Source of the DNA: Rhabdophis nuchalis
Taxonomy: Eukaryota; Chordata; Lepidosauria; Squamata; Natricidae
Length of the DNA: 64,000 nt
Assembly (NCBI GenBank): GCA_039707465.1
Contig: CM077644.1
Span: 196,203,962-196,267,961 of the forward strand
Reading direction: 5' to 3'
Below are positions 12,063 through 24,900 of the stretch, piece after piece. The translations under genes were made by a program, and so were the position numbers. How positions within the stretch are numbered: the first letter of the stretch is position 1; every line of letters begins with the position of its first letter. A model generated the notes under the pieces. It did not search any database and had not been told where the DNA came from. It saw only the letters and a list, made by a program, of their open reading frames with translations.

Positions 12063-13556
12063 CTGTAAATTCTAATTGTCCTTCTTAAGATGGGGCTCAC
12101 AATAATTAAAAATGCATTTGTCTCTACATTTTTAGATGTCAATTCTACAAATTTCTATTTTTTTAAGGGCTTCTTCATACTATCTTCGTCAAATTCTTTT
12201 AAAAGTTAAATCAGCATTATTAATTACAACTTTGTATGCTTTTTAAAATATACATAAACACCCTTTTTAGGACCCTGCCTTTTCTATTGGGGTACACATG
12301 GTAACTATCAAAGCAATGTTGATAATTACTGGGATCACAGAAGGGAAAAAAATAATGTAATCTTTTCTGGTCTTGCTATAGTCTGGGCAAAAATCTTAAA
12401 ATGACATTTGGAATAGAAACTACAGAAATAACAGAAAAGTTATTTCCATTACCAACGAAGGAGCTACAAATAAACATTTCTTTCCTGCATGAAACTGATA
12501 CCTTATCTACATAGTGTATTTTTAAACAAATGCCTATAAAATGTAACAAAATCTTCAACTTCAAGATCTAGCCTTACTTCATGAACAGCAGTGATGAGAC
12601 CACAGCCTGGATCCATGCAGACCTTGAGCCACTTTAACGTGTGGTCCTTAAAGTCTTTCAAATTCACATGATGAAATGTATCAGTAATCTGGCAAATAAT
12701 TAAGCCATATATTTTCTATCATTAAAAGGAAAAAAAATGGAAGTGGGAAGAAAAGGAAAATAATTCCGTTAATATTTACATGTTTAGGAATTTATTTTGT
12801 TCAATTCAGTTTATGGGTTACTTACTTATATAATTCTAGAGAGCCTACAATATTCAGATATAAAAATATCCCTAAAACATTCCATCATTAGAATAATATA
12901 TGTTGCTGTTGTAAGTAAAGTCTTCCATAGCTTTCATATGGCACAGTTTTCACCATTTTTCTGAAATACAAAATAATTGAAGCCAATCTGACTTCAGGTG
13001 GTAAGCTATCCTACAAAGAATGTTATATACTGGTCCCAGCAATCCTCTTCAGGACATTCATGGATTAATGTACCAGAAGTGGCCCCATCATGCTAGAATT
13101 CAGTTTCAAGAAACTGTCTCTTCCTTACATTTTCTGGATATTAGGACAGGACATCGAGCACATTTTTCACTTAAACTGGGATAAAAAAGACTACAACGGA
13201 ATAATAATCAGCATTTAGATTATACCTAATTCCATACTGATAGATCATCTTCTCTAATAGTTTCATGCGCGTACACTAGAGAGGAACCTCAGGAGCACTC
13301 CACAGTTGCATGACCAAAGCTTAAACTCTCCTCCCCCAGTAATATAGGTAGTCTAAATTAATAACTGCCTCATTAAGTGTCTGTTTGCAGTTACAATGAT
13401 GATGAAAAAGTAACTTTCTGACCAATCCTTACATTTACCACCTTTGTAGGTCTATAAAACAAAAGAAAGATGAAGGTCATAGGCACAATTGTGGTTTCTC
13501 TTAGCAAGAAAGTTTCTCTCTTAGTTTCTCTTTTTTTTTTTTACGACCAGGTTGTT
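12063..13556. other. intergenic, no gene seen
   Basis: AT-rich, no recognisable element or exon. Confidence 0.5.
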
Positions 13557-13564
13557 TGCTTGAC

Positions 13565-13994
13565 CAGGGGTCCCCAACCTTTTTTGCACCAGGGACCGGT
13601 TTCATTTTAAAGAAAATTCTGCGGACCGGCTGGCGTAGAGGAGGAGCAGGGGGAGGGGAACAGGTGGTGCATGTGCATGCGGGGGGAGGGGGAACAGGCA
13701 GCGCATGCGCACGCAGGAGGGGGAGTCGGCTCACTCGGCCCTCTAGGAGTCTAGGGCCTCCAATGGCACGAACGGCCACGCCTGCGCATGCACACGCGAG
13801 GGGGAGTCAGCTCACTCAGCCCTCTAGGACCTCCAACGGCGCGAACGGCCACGCCTGCGCTCTCCCGCATCCGGTGCGTGCTCTGCCCAGGGGGCTGCCC
13901 CCTCCTCCCTCCTCCTCCTCTCCGGCCCTGCGGCCCGGTTCCTATCAAGCCATGGACCGGCACCGGTCCACGGACCGGGGGTTGGGGACCCCTG
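13565..13994. mobile_element. hAT-type MITE, 430 bp, perfect 8-bp target duplication
   Basis: Inverted ends CAGGGGTCCCCAACC / GGTTGGGGACCCCTG. Flanked by TGCTTGAC at 13557-13564 and 13995-14002, an exact 8-bp duplication as expected for hAT transposition. The interior is GC-rich with repeated blocks (GGGGGAGTC.GCTCACTC at about 13720 and 13800) and no transposase, so it is non-autonomous. The open frames inside are not genes. Confidence 0.92.
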
Positions 13995-14002
13995 TGCTTG
14001 AC

Positions 14003-15422
14003 AATCAGATTGTTGTTAAATGTGGACTACAAGTACTGATTAGGAAGGATGAGAGCCACAATATCTCTGATTTTTGTAGATAGCTAGAAAGGATCATTAC
14101 CAATATTATTGAATGCTACTGAGAGGTCTCACATAATGATGTGAACCACATCACTCCCCTTCAAGTCTCACTGCAGATCATCCATGAGAATAATCAATGC
14201 AGTCTCTGTTCTATGTCTAGGTCTGATGCCTAGATGGAAGGGATCTAAATAATTAGGACCTTCTCAATAGAACCTAATCATTTTTTTAATCTTACCAAAA
14301 ATGGTAGGTAGGAAACTAGATAATTATCAAGGAAAGCTAGGTCAAGGAAAAAGGGAGGCCACTACCCTTCAAATAGTAGGCCCTGCCTCTTTTGCAAAGA
14401 TGAATTCACTTTTTGTACTCATGCCATTATGTTCCTTCTTATTATCTGCATATTATGGGGCTAATTTTCCAATGATTTGTTTCATCCCAGAGATGACTGG
14501 GTCTATTTTTTCCAGCCATCACAGACTCAAAAGAGCCCCAATTGATCATGCAAGATGTTGATAATCATTTCACATAATTCAATCCATTCAGTACCCACCT
14601 CAGAACAAACATGAATGTTTTTGTCTTTAAAAAAAAAAACTAGTCAAACTGTGTCAAAAGGCCAGCAGGAAGATCTTTTAATGTTGTCACATAAATGGCA
14701 TTACCCATCGACACTTTATAGATTGAATAATTGTGTACTCTACCATCACGGTATAGGCCCAAGCATGGACTTATAACTGTCTCCAGTCCTCTTTATTCTT
14801 TGTCTTTCATCAACATTATTCCTGGCATTTCATCTGGTGCTTCGTGTTTGAAGATTATCAATTAATAAGGAGCACTTGGAGGCTAGCTGGGAATAGTAGC
14901 GCCATAGCTTAAAAGTAACAGAGTTTTTTCTGGGTTGCTGGGAAATTCCCAAGTGCCTAAGTAGATCTATAAGCTGCTTGAGGTGGATCGGTTTAATGAG
15001 GCTGTTCTTCTAAGATGGTTATTAGTGGCTGCAAATCTCAAGGTAATTAGATAGTAATCTGCTATGATAATGGATTGAAGCTAATCTTCTCTCGTGTCAG
15101 CTCACAGTCTTTTTAGTAGTAAGGTGAAAACCACTTCCAATATATATGTGTACCATAGAGTTGTGATGATTTTGGATAAAACCCTAATTGTCATGGTAAC
15201 CACAAGATCCTGAACTCACCACTCCCCTTTCCAAGGCATGAAAGGTCAAATTCATGTCTCAGTACATGAAACCTGGGGAGGATTGGGTAATGAATCATTT
15301 CTAGCTTGGTATAATGTCTAAATTCAGCCAGTTGTGCCTTATTCAGCTAATCACAGCTCTGCTTACATTAATGTATGAACACAATTGTACAAAAAATTTG
15401 TTTTCAGCTGGCTTTGAAGTAT
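14003..15422. other. intergenic, no gene seen
   Basis: 14031-14290 resembles a degraded retroelement but could not be assigned. No exon seen. Confidence 0.4.
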
Positions 15423-15427
15423 GGTGA

Positions 15428-15874
15428 AGTGTTGTGGCCCAGTCGGCTCCGGATGAGCTGCTGATGGACTCTTCTAATGAGGAGTCCTATGAGTCTGCCC
15501 TGGAGGAGGAGGGAGACCTTGAGGAAAAAGAGAGTCTGGTTGGCCACCAGGAAGTGCCTGGGTCATGGAGCAGTTTGTCCCTGATGCTAGATTATGCAGG
15601 GCTGAGAAAAGGAAGCAACAGTTAGTAAGAAGCAAGCTTGGAGGCCCTGAATTGGAATCAGCTGGTTGATGAGTGGCCCCTCCAAAGAGAGTTTATAAGG
15701 AAGGCTGTGGGGAGGGGTCATTTGCAGGGAACAACATTATTAACTCCTCCTTGGAAATTCTGGTGAGTTGCATCTGTAATTCTCTGTCTGTTACATGAGT
15801 CCAGTCTCTCAACCAAGGAGATAGTGGCAAGCAGCGAAGCTTGTGTGTGTGTGTCTGTGTGTGGGGACAGAACA
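15428..15874 (+). mobile_element. candidate solo LTR, 447 bp
   Basis: Bounded by an exact GGTGA duplication (15423-15427 and 15875-15879). Ends read AGTGTTGTGG and GGGGACAGAACA, so TGTT/AACA lie at or near the ends. A TATA-like GTTTATAAGG at about 15691 sits mid-element. The 63-codon ORF inside (15434-15625) looks like LTR sequence, not a gene. The two extra bases before TGTT are unusual, so the call is tentative. Confidence 0.5.
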
Positions 15875-15879
15875 GGTGA

Positions 15880-17799
15880 CCATACATTATTTTTTCTTAG
15901 AAAAAATAAAGAACAAACATGATTCATAAGGATAAGCATATTTATTTGTTTATAACTTTGCTTTACAAAGTTAGACTTACAAAGTAGAGCAAAACCAACA
16001 AAAATATTACAAAAACATATATTCTAATAAAATATCTAAGATCAAACATAAGTATATAAATTATTTTAAAATGACAGTTCAATTTCATTAGAATGATAAA
16101 TATTAGGCATGGTATTATTTCTAATGTAAAAGTTAGATGACTAAAATAACTAAAAAGGACAGCTTTCTGAAATACCCTTCTTTATAATAAAGGACATGTG
16201 GTCACTGTACTTACAAGATATGAAAAGTGTTTCTCCCAAAGATGTCTTAAGTTTTTCCAAACTGTTCTCTGCTTCCTGCTGTAGGTTGTAGTGATTTAGC
16301 AAAATTAAACTTGGTTGTAATCACAGAAGGGAGAGGTTGGTATGTTGGCTAGATTGCCTTCCTTCATTCCACTTGAGTTGGGAGGTCAGGGACTGTAGTG
16401 ACACACTCACCATACTTGGATGGCCTTTGTATGCAAAGGCTGAATGGCATGCAGGAAGTCTTCCCAAGGGGGATCCATTTAATTATTGTGGAAAGCAGAA
16501 TGCACAATAACTGTGGTATGAGCCCTACAAATTGCTTTCAGCACACACACACCAACTATAATGCAGCTAAAATACATTGGTGATTGGAAGATTGACTGAG
16601 CCTTTTGTAGCAATAAAGGAGAATATTTGTAGCTCAGGGTTGAAATAAGGGGTCCTTGATGCTCTCTGAGCTTGCTTGTTTTCTTGCAGACATTTCATTA
16701 CCCAAACTAGGTAATAGTGCCAGTGTTGTCTTTTGTCTTTCTGGAAATCATTTATTCCCATTAATTATATATTTTCCATGTAAGCTGCAGGATAATTGAA
16801 TAGATCCAAATCCCAAGTATTCTTGTACTTCAGAAAGTATTCGACTCATGGGGAACGAATTATTTCTACTTGGATATCCACATAACCCCAATATCAAGCT
16901 ATTTTGTATTTGGACTATCCAGTTTCCATTATCCCCAAATAGAGGTTTGCCATACACAACAGTGGTTTTATTTATTACGTTGTTAATCTTCTGTTAGCTG
17001 GATCTTCACTTTTGTAATGATGATTTGGATGCAAAATCAAGTCAGCCTACATACAGGCAGAGCCAGGATGAAATATCAAGGAAAGAATAGAGCCATTGCC
17101 ATAGCAACTGCAGAAAGATAGGAATGGTGCCGATCGGTGGATAAGTGAAACTCCATAGATTGGGATAGTATCAAAACTTATGCAATCGTTTTGCTTCTAT
17201 CAAGTCTTAGTTATAGCCAAAATGAAGACATTTACTTTTCTTCCTTGGTGTAATTGTATTAGAACTATTAATGTCCAGACTGCTTGAATAGTGACCACAT
17301 TAAATCAGGGCATGCACTTCATTTGATTAGAGGCTGCATTTTAATTTGATCTTGAGGCTGAAAGCAGCAGCAGCAACACATATTTAAGAGGAGAGGCAAT
17401 AGGAGGAATCTGAGGGAATTGAATAGCTTACGTGTCTTATTTTGTATAATAAAATAATTAGAATGATCATACTACTTGCAGAACATATTTAAGGAATTGC
17501 AAAATGACACCCATAATTTGTTTTTATTGCCTTGTGTTTTTACTTTATAAACGGATTGCTTTTGTGATTCACAATATTTATAATTTTTAATAATTACATT
17601 TGTCTCCTATCCTGTATGAAAAACATCACCGGCAGCTCTTTCTGCAGTGTAACATCATCACTGGAGCCAATCTTCTGGCATAGAATGATGAATGTGTGGC
17701 AGAGGTCAGGATAAAGGATCTGGAAGATGATTTTATTCTACAGATTTCACAATGAGCTTTAAAAGTTAGTTTCCCATATACAGGTAGACCTCCCGTATA
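15880..17799. other. intergenic, no gene seen
   Basis: No recognised coding or mobile features. Confidence 0.5.
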
Positions 17800-18235
17800 C
17801 AGGTAGTCCTACAACCACAATTGAGCCCAGCATTTCTGTTGCTAAATTAAACTTTTAAGTAAATTTTGCCCCATTTTACGGCCTCCCTTGCCACATTTGT
17901 TAAGTAAATCATTGAAGTTGTTAATGACATGGTTAAGTGAATCTGGCTTCCCCATTGACTTTGCTTGTAAAAAATTGAAAAAGGTAATTACATGACCCCA
18001 GGATATTGCAATCATCTTAAATATGAACTACCAGTAGTTGCCAAGGGTTCGAATTTTGATCACATGACCATAGGGATGCTGCAACAGTTGCAAGTGAAAA
18101 AGCAGTCATAAGGCACTTTTTCCAGTGCTGTTGTAATAATAATAATAATAATAATAATAAATTTTATTTGTTACCCGCTCTCTCTCCCCAGGGGAACTGT
18201 CACTAAATGAACTGTTTTAAGTCAAGGACTACCTG
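17800..18235. mobile_element. TA-type MITE copy with nested LINE 3' end
   Basis: Same family as 37047-37443, reversed: CAGGTAGTCCTACAACCAC ... AGTCAAGGACTACCTG. A second partial start (CAGGTAGACC) sits at 17781. At 18133-18195 an (AAT)n run plus about 40 bp of L2-type 3' UTR is inserted. Confidence 0.82.
18133..18195 (-). mobile_element. L2-type LINE 3' end nested in MITE
   Basis: (TAA)n, then ATTTTATTTGTTACCCGCTC and TCTCTCCCCAGGGG: the last about 40 bases of the L2-type element plus its tail, in minus orientation. Confidence 0.75.
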
Positions 18236-19774
18236 CATTCCAGATTACAAGGGAAAATATTATCCATAGAAAATAAACAGAGAAGTCCAGAAACTCTTTG
18301 ATATTCCAAGAATTGTCATGAGGCAGTTCTATAGACACCTTCCTCAAGATGCAAAACAGCATCTTGAGGAAAGTTGCCCCAACTTTCAGATCTATGTATG
18401 TATAAACCTAACCTGTATACAATGGATGGGCCTTGTTTCTAGTAAAGCATTTGTCCTGAAGAACTGCACCCTTATTTTGAGACAAGGGTTTATCTAAAAC
18501 GATTATCAAGACAGTACCACGCATGGTTATTATCATAACATGATTTTTATTGGCAAACACATTACACTCTCCCCTGCAAGAAAAAGAAAAGAAAATATAT
18601 GGAAATAAAGATATGAAAATGATCACACAAATTAAATCAGTTGGCTTCAAAAGAAATCAAAATATAAAGGAATGTTCAAAATCCACAACATTTCTATAGA
18701 AGAAATTTGGTTTCAGCTTTACCTTATAAGGGCAGCAGATACAATCTTTTAACTGCTTAGTATGTGGTATATACAAACTGATCTTAAAATACCCAAGATG
18801 GGATCCAGAATTTACTAGCAGTAGCATCCCTTGAACAGACATTTGCTCATAATGCTTTCATTTACAGAGACAGGAAGCGAAGCAATTATCATCAATTCCC
18901 TTCCCCATTAATCACTCCACCTAAACTACTCCAAAGACTACCAATCTTTCTGGAACAGATTTAAAGAGCTTGCAAGGAGAAATCAACAAAAATGCTTTCT
19001 CAATTTATTAGCAAATTCCTTCTTTTGCATCAGATGCCTACTATGAAAGAATTTTGCTCTTGGGGGGCAAACTCTGGATCATATCTGAATAGGTACTAGA
19101 AATTATACCACCAAAAACTGAGAAGTTATGAATTTCCTAAAGAAATAAATATTACAAATTGGACTATTTTTGACAAACTTCAGAATGTATACAATCAATT
19201 ACTATTATTGCAAAAGGCTATATTATGAAATAAAGCAAATATTGTTAATAATTTAGACATGATTGTACAGTTTAAGACTTAAGGTCAAAAAACAAAGATC
19301 AGAATCCTTTACTAGAATATTAGATTCTATAATTATTAGGTAGGTTTAGGGTAGGACTGCAGCTCTCCTTTGCAATCTAGTTGTCCAAAAGAGGTGACCA
19401 AATTTTCAATGCAATCTTTTAAAATTAAGTTTTGACAGTCAAGATTTGGGTGTGGGCAGTGTTCTAGTATAACAAAATAACCTATAGTCAAGGAAAATTT
19501 ATTCATAACATATTAAAAGAATACTAGGTATTTCTCAGTCTGTTGAGCTAATCTTTTGTCATTTGGATGTTTTCTGTAGGGCATAGAGATTCAGGAAGTA
19601 TATACAACATGAGTTCCATTCCTATTCAGCTACAATCCTGCCTAGCCCGTATGCGCTAGCTTAGAACCCCCATACATCAAAGATGTTAAGAATTTAAAAA
19701 TTTTAAATATCTGGAAGGAACTTGGTTGGGGAAGAGGTTTATACTACTAATACTATAATTATGTGGTTGGCACT

Positions 19775-19862
19775 TATTTTACCATTTACCATTTACTTAT
19801 TTTACTTAATTTATAGGCGATCCAACTCCTAAACAACATTGGGTGGCCTATAAATAAATAAA
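19775..19862 (+). mobile_element. L2-like LINE 3' end
   Basis: Short fragment ending in GGTGGCCTATAAATAAATAA, typical of the L2-type 3' terminus. Confidence 0.5.
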
Positions 19863-21680
19863 AATTTAAGTTGTTCTACAGTAAAAAGAAAAACACTTAT
19901 GAAATTGTTATTGGATTAATATGCTGAATAATTTGGGGAGGGACAATCTATAAAATGTATAGTTCTGTGAAGTAACAGTGACAGAAAGGTTCTGCACTTA
20001 AAATTCCATTTAAATAAATGCATTCAAGTGTACACGTATTGCATAAATTTATTTTCAGTTCCTTATGCTCTCTGACTTTTTAATAGCATAGATGATACTC
20101 TCCTAGAACTGAAGTAGAGAAACTATAATGGGGACCTTCAACACTGAATATGATAAATGCATTAAAAATTCGGAACGGTGGCTAAATTAATACACACATA
20201 GGTTGAATAGAATACAAAATATATGAACCTGAAAACAATACTCTAGTTATTTGTTTTAAAGGAACTTAAAAAATGAAAAAAACTGGAATCGTACTCAACT
20301 AAATTTATTGCGCAAGCTTATACAGTACATTTCTTGACTTAAGTCCATTAAGCTCAGTAGGACTTAATGTTCATACAGCAAAAATACCAATTGATGTCCT
20401 TTAGATACTCTGACTACAATTTTCACACATAACCTTTTGTTGCTTGCTTTTTTCAATGAGACAGGCAGCAGCTGAACTCAAATACCCAGAAGGTACTAGA
20501 TTGCAATTGTTTTCAATGGTTTTATAGGACTGCAATTTTAAATAATTCTTTAAAAAAAACCTTTAGAGATTAAAATTTTAAAGCCAAATGGCTTCAAGAA
20601 CTTAACAAAAAATGCTTGATGCAAAGAAACTAAATTGGCTACATAACCATAAATACTGAGTTTGTACAACAGTATTTTAAAGAGGCACATGATGTTATAA
20701 TGCACGTGACAAATTTCTGCCAGCCTTCAAATATTTATTTGCCAGCAAATGATTATTTTTAATCTTTTATTCATGTGTTTGTTTTAGAAGCTTATTTTTC
20801 TACATTCATAGTGTTCAGAGCACCATTAGGTCACAAAGGCTGCAGTAGATCAGAATGTGGCCATTACTGTCAAATAAAAGGTACAGTTTCTTTTAACTGT
20901 TAACCCCACTTTGTCCTGTTTCTTGTTATGGACACATAAAATGTAACAACACTTATACAAAAAATAAGGCACATTTATTTTGATAAGGTTAAATTGAAAT
21001 AGAAAACACAATTCAGAGAGCATTAGTATCCAAGTATTCAGTAAAAAAAAAACTTGTACTCAGACTTCCATCTTCCTTATTCTGTATTCTGGAGTAATTG
21101 CACGTATCCCAATGTGTCAAGTAATAAAACAGATTTAACGTATTTTCCCAAAAAAATTCCAGAATTAAGTTCCACAGTTCAAGATGGTCGGCTAATATTA
21201 AAATCTTCCACATTTCTCAAAGGTTCTTGGATTTCACTCTAGAGTTAGATTGAGTGGGATAAATGCAGACTCCTTGTGGAAAAGCTGAAATAATTTATAG
21301 AACTCTTTACAAGTATTTGGACAATAGCTTCACCAGAGAATTTTCAGGTTCAATCTGAAACTGTGATTTCAACAATGTATGTATTTAAGAGTCAGCTAGG
21401 AATCAGAAAACAATTTAAATTCAGTGTTAGCTCCCTTTCAGGTACAAATTATGAATTTAGAAGTCATAAGCTAATATTTAACCTGAGATTCATTTTGTTG
21501 ATGAGAGATAATATCCTTTGTTTCTCCCTCAGTTCTTGTATTCATGTATACTGGTGTTGGCATTTTATTAGAGAATAAGAAAAACTGTTTGCATCATGGC
21601 TTTTATGGCATTTAAGATCAAATAGATTCTAAAATGAATGCATTGTCACAGTATCTAGAAGTCGGAATTAAAATGTGCTT

Positions 21681-21686
21681 TTTATT
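21681..21686 (-). promoter_or_regulatory. candidate MAN2A1 polyadenylation signal AATAAA
   Basis: An AATAAA hexamer on the minus strand about 70 bases after the stop codon. It would give a very short 3' UTR. Other AATAAA hexamers lie at 20974-20979, 20766-20771 and 20734-20739, so a UTR of about 1 kb is equally possible. AT-rich sequence makes chance hits common. Confidence 0.3.
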
Positions 21687-21755
21687 GCACATCAATCTTT
21701 GAGAAGACACAGAATTGTATATTCTTCTTTAGTATCCAAGTCCAAACATCAGGTT

Positions 21756-21908
21756 TCATCTCAATTGAATTCTGTATGTGTTAATTTCCATAGGATTCAT
21801 ATTAATCTCACTGATATTTCTGGCATCTGGAGATGAATGCATCAAAGACAGGGACGTAGGTATTAGACTTTCCACATGGAATTTGTTAAAGAGTTTGTGC
21901 ACCCTTAA
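21756..21908 (-). CDS. MAN2A1: MAN2A1 terminal coding exon with stop
   Basis: 153 bp encoding [20 protein letters not shown] through [13 protein letters not shown] and TGA at 21756-21758. The NISEIN.(N/S)PMEI.T.RIQLR ending is diagnostic of MAN2A1 over MAN2A2. Acceptor TTTTCAG. The 3' UTR continues leftwards. Confidence 0.96.
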   Translation of the reverse strand, partial: LRVHKLFNKFHVESLIPTSLSLMHSSPDARNISEINMNPMEINTYRIQLR

Positions 21909-24900
21909 CTGAAAATGGAAGAAGACAAAAAATAAATTACTGCCAACATCCAGTTCAATGCAAATTTTACTTCATTGTTTTAAAGACTATTCTTCCAAAG
22001 TTTTTAAACTGTATGCAGAATTTCTCTGGATAGAAGAAACTCTCCATTGAAATCACCTGAAACAGGGCTAGTGCACTTATACTTACTTTTGCTAAAAGCA
22101 AGAATAGAGTTTGCCTAGAATGCCTAAAGGAAACTAATCAAGATCTAAAATGCTCTTCTGTTGCCAAGCCTGGATGAGAACCAAAGCTTCACACAAGGCC
22201 TAGTAGCCACACTTTAGTGACAGGGAACAGATACAACAGTGATAAGTACATATTTTAGTTTTAATTATCTATTCATGGCTTTTTAAATATCTATTTTACA
22301 TATTATTGTTTATTTTTATTGGCTATTGTATGTCACCCAGAGTCATTTCTTGCAATATGGGTGACTACACAAATCTGATAAATAAGTAGCCCCATACTAC
22401 ATAAGGCAATAATTGATGTGTGTGTGTTTATATATTGCTTTTAAGGATAGCAGATAAACCAACTAAAACTATAAAGGAAAATTGAATGCCCTTCTGACAA
22501 GTATAAATCTAGAAAATTCAATGGAATCTTAAGCATATTCAGTAAACTAAATTTATATTTTTCCTTAAAGAATTTTAGAATTATGATGACTTATGGCAGC
22601 AGAAAGTAATAAAAAGCTAATTAATATTAGGTACTACTGACTGAAAAACAAACTCATTTTTAATTGACAGTATATGTTCAGAATTAACTCACAAGCTGAA
22701 CATTTTTTCTTTCTATAACTTATATTAAGGATACCAAAATATGCATGCTAACATAATGTAATATGTAAAAACTATAAAGTCTACTATAAATCTGGTCTCC
22801 CAAAAGAAATTCAAACTCCGATTGGTGATAATAGCATGAAACTTTACTACTTAAAAAAAATATTAACTCCATTGAGCATACTCAACTGGAAACCAGGTAA
22901 CCAGTTCAAGCAGTATATAGACCTTATTAAAATACTGTATCTTACCTTTCCCTGAGTGGTGGAACAAAGGAGCCCTAAGTCTGTGTTTGAAAATCTACAA
23001 TCAAAACCCTTTCTGTGAAAAATCAAGGCAGCTTCTTCAGATGGCCCCGAATCTGTCTGAAATCAAATTTGGAAAACAATTAGGAAGTTTAGGCAACTTA
23101 ACCTTACATAATGTTTAGGTAGCTTACAAGGTATTCTATAGCCTAGCACTATTCTGCCTAATCTGTATAATGCTAGACTGAAATACTCATACACTTTTAA
23201 AGCCATGAATATTATTATATAGTGAGCAATATTTATAAAAGTTAGAGAACAGTGGTTAATACAGCAGATAAAATCCTACAATGCACAGACAAGATAATTT
23301 AGATGATATATAAAATAGGTCCTGAATCAATATTTCAAATAGTTCAAAAAAGAAATCTCCTTTAAGTAAAACTTGATGACATATTTAACCAAAGTATCTT
23401 CACCAAATAATAAGAGTAAAACCAGTTCAAATAGATCCAAATCTATTAATGATTTAGCAAACTTCCATATTGTTAATATACAATGATGCTATTAAGAAAT
23501 ATTAAAAATATTAATTTATCTCTCAAAATGATTAAAAAGTATGCTCCCTAAAAGTTAGTGTGTATGCTTGTATTTATTGTACAAATATCAGTAACATAAA
23601 ACAAATTCTTTTGTAACAAAAGAATGGCAAAAGTTTCAATTGGCAACTGGTGGGGAAAAAGTTGCAGAAATTCTCAAGCAAAATCTCCCTGAAAATTTAT
23701 TCTTTGTTGTTGTTCAAAAGAGTTCTAGTAAATCAGATGAAAATTCATTAAATCCAACATGTGAGCTCTTATGTTCAATAGAAAGTCCACAAGGCACAAA
23801 ACTGGCAATTTTTACAGACATCACAACTATTCCAAATTAAGTTAATGCCCACTTTACAGGAAAAGTCTGTCTTTAACAGACCTGATAGCAATCCTTACAA
23901 TAAAGTAAAATCCCACTTTTACTCCCGGCTATTCATAATGGAATAGTATTTTTCTTTTTAAGTTTAACTATTTTAAAGAATGTCTTCAGCCAACCTTTCC
24001 AATCTATTCAAAGCTGTCAAAAAGAATGTACATATGCCATAATATTCTACTCTTAATTTAAAGAACTATGAATAGAATGTATATGTCATGACATATACTG
24101 TTGGAAATGTGCACCACTCCTTTCTGGTTAATGAAATATGTGACATATGTTACCAGGCTTAATATGTTAACAGTACTAATTCATTACCTTACTATTTTAG
24201 CAATTTGAGAATATTCTTAGAGTCTTATTGTTTCAGTGACATACACATTATTAATCAGATAACTTCATAATATTATTGTTACCATTACAAAAATAGTTTG
24301 TAGTTTACAAAACACAAGATGTTTATCACTCTCTCTTTCAGCAGCCCAGTTATACAGCAAATTCAATTCATTGTGAAATACAGTTTATGTTAAGGAGAAA
24401 AAAAGAAATGCATCTATAAATCAAATGCACATTAACAGGAGGCAGCTATACTATATTATGCTTGTTACACAGAGTAAGAAAATGTGGATTTAGTCTGCAA
24501 GCATATTATGCCAGTTCTCCATTACTCTGGAGCAGGGGTCTCCAACCTTGGCAACTTTAAGACTTATGGACTTCAACTCCCAGAGTTCCTTGGCCAGCTT
24601 TGCTCGGAGTTGAAGTCCACAAGTCTTAAAGTTGCAAGGTTAGAGACCCTTGCTCTGGAGAACACCACCTGAATACTTGGTATCAGTAAGATTTCACAAA
24701 CGTGTGTGTGTGTGTTTATATATTTATATATTACAGGAATATTGGGATTTTGTAAGAGTGTGCATTAGGAACTCACCTTTGACTGTACTGTCCTCAGGTT
24801 AACTATATGCATATCACATGGCATAGATGAAATTAAAGGAGAAAAAGTATTCAACAGTGAAGGGCTAAAGCTGCCTGCAGATTTAATCATTGGAATCACA

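Larger units (their letters stand above)
18236..21755. other. MAN2A1 3' UTR and downstream flank
   Basis: Contains the undefined 3' UTR next to 21756 and one LINE remnant (19775-19862). The end of the transcript cannot be fixed from sequence alone. Confidence 0.5.

Noticed and set aside
13501..14083. Frames of 70-175 codons on both strands
   Set aside because: Lie inside a GC-rich non-autonomous hAT element; low-complexity Pro/Arg/Gly content.
15434..15625. 63-codon acidic frame starting MAQSAPDELL
   Set aside because: Falls wholly within an LTR-like repeat; no homologue or conserved domain recognised.
23640..23840. 66-codon plus-strand frame starting [10 protein letters not shown]
   Set aside because: In a MAN2A1 intron, AT-rich, no family features or splice context recognised.
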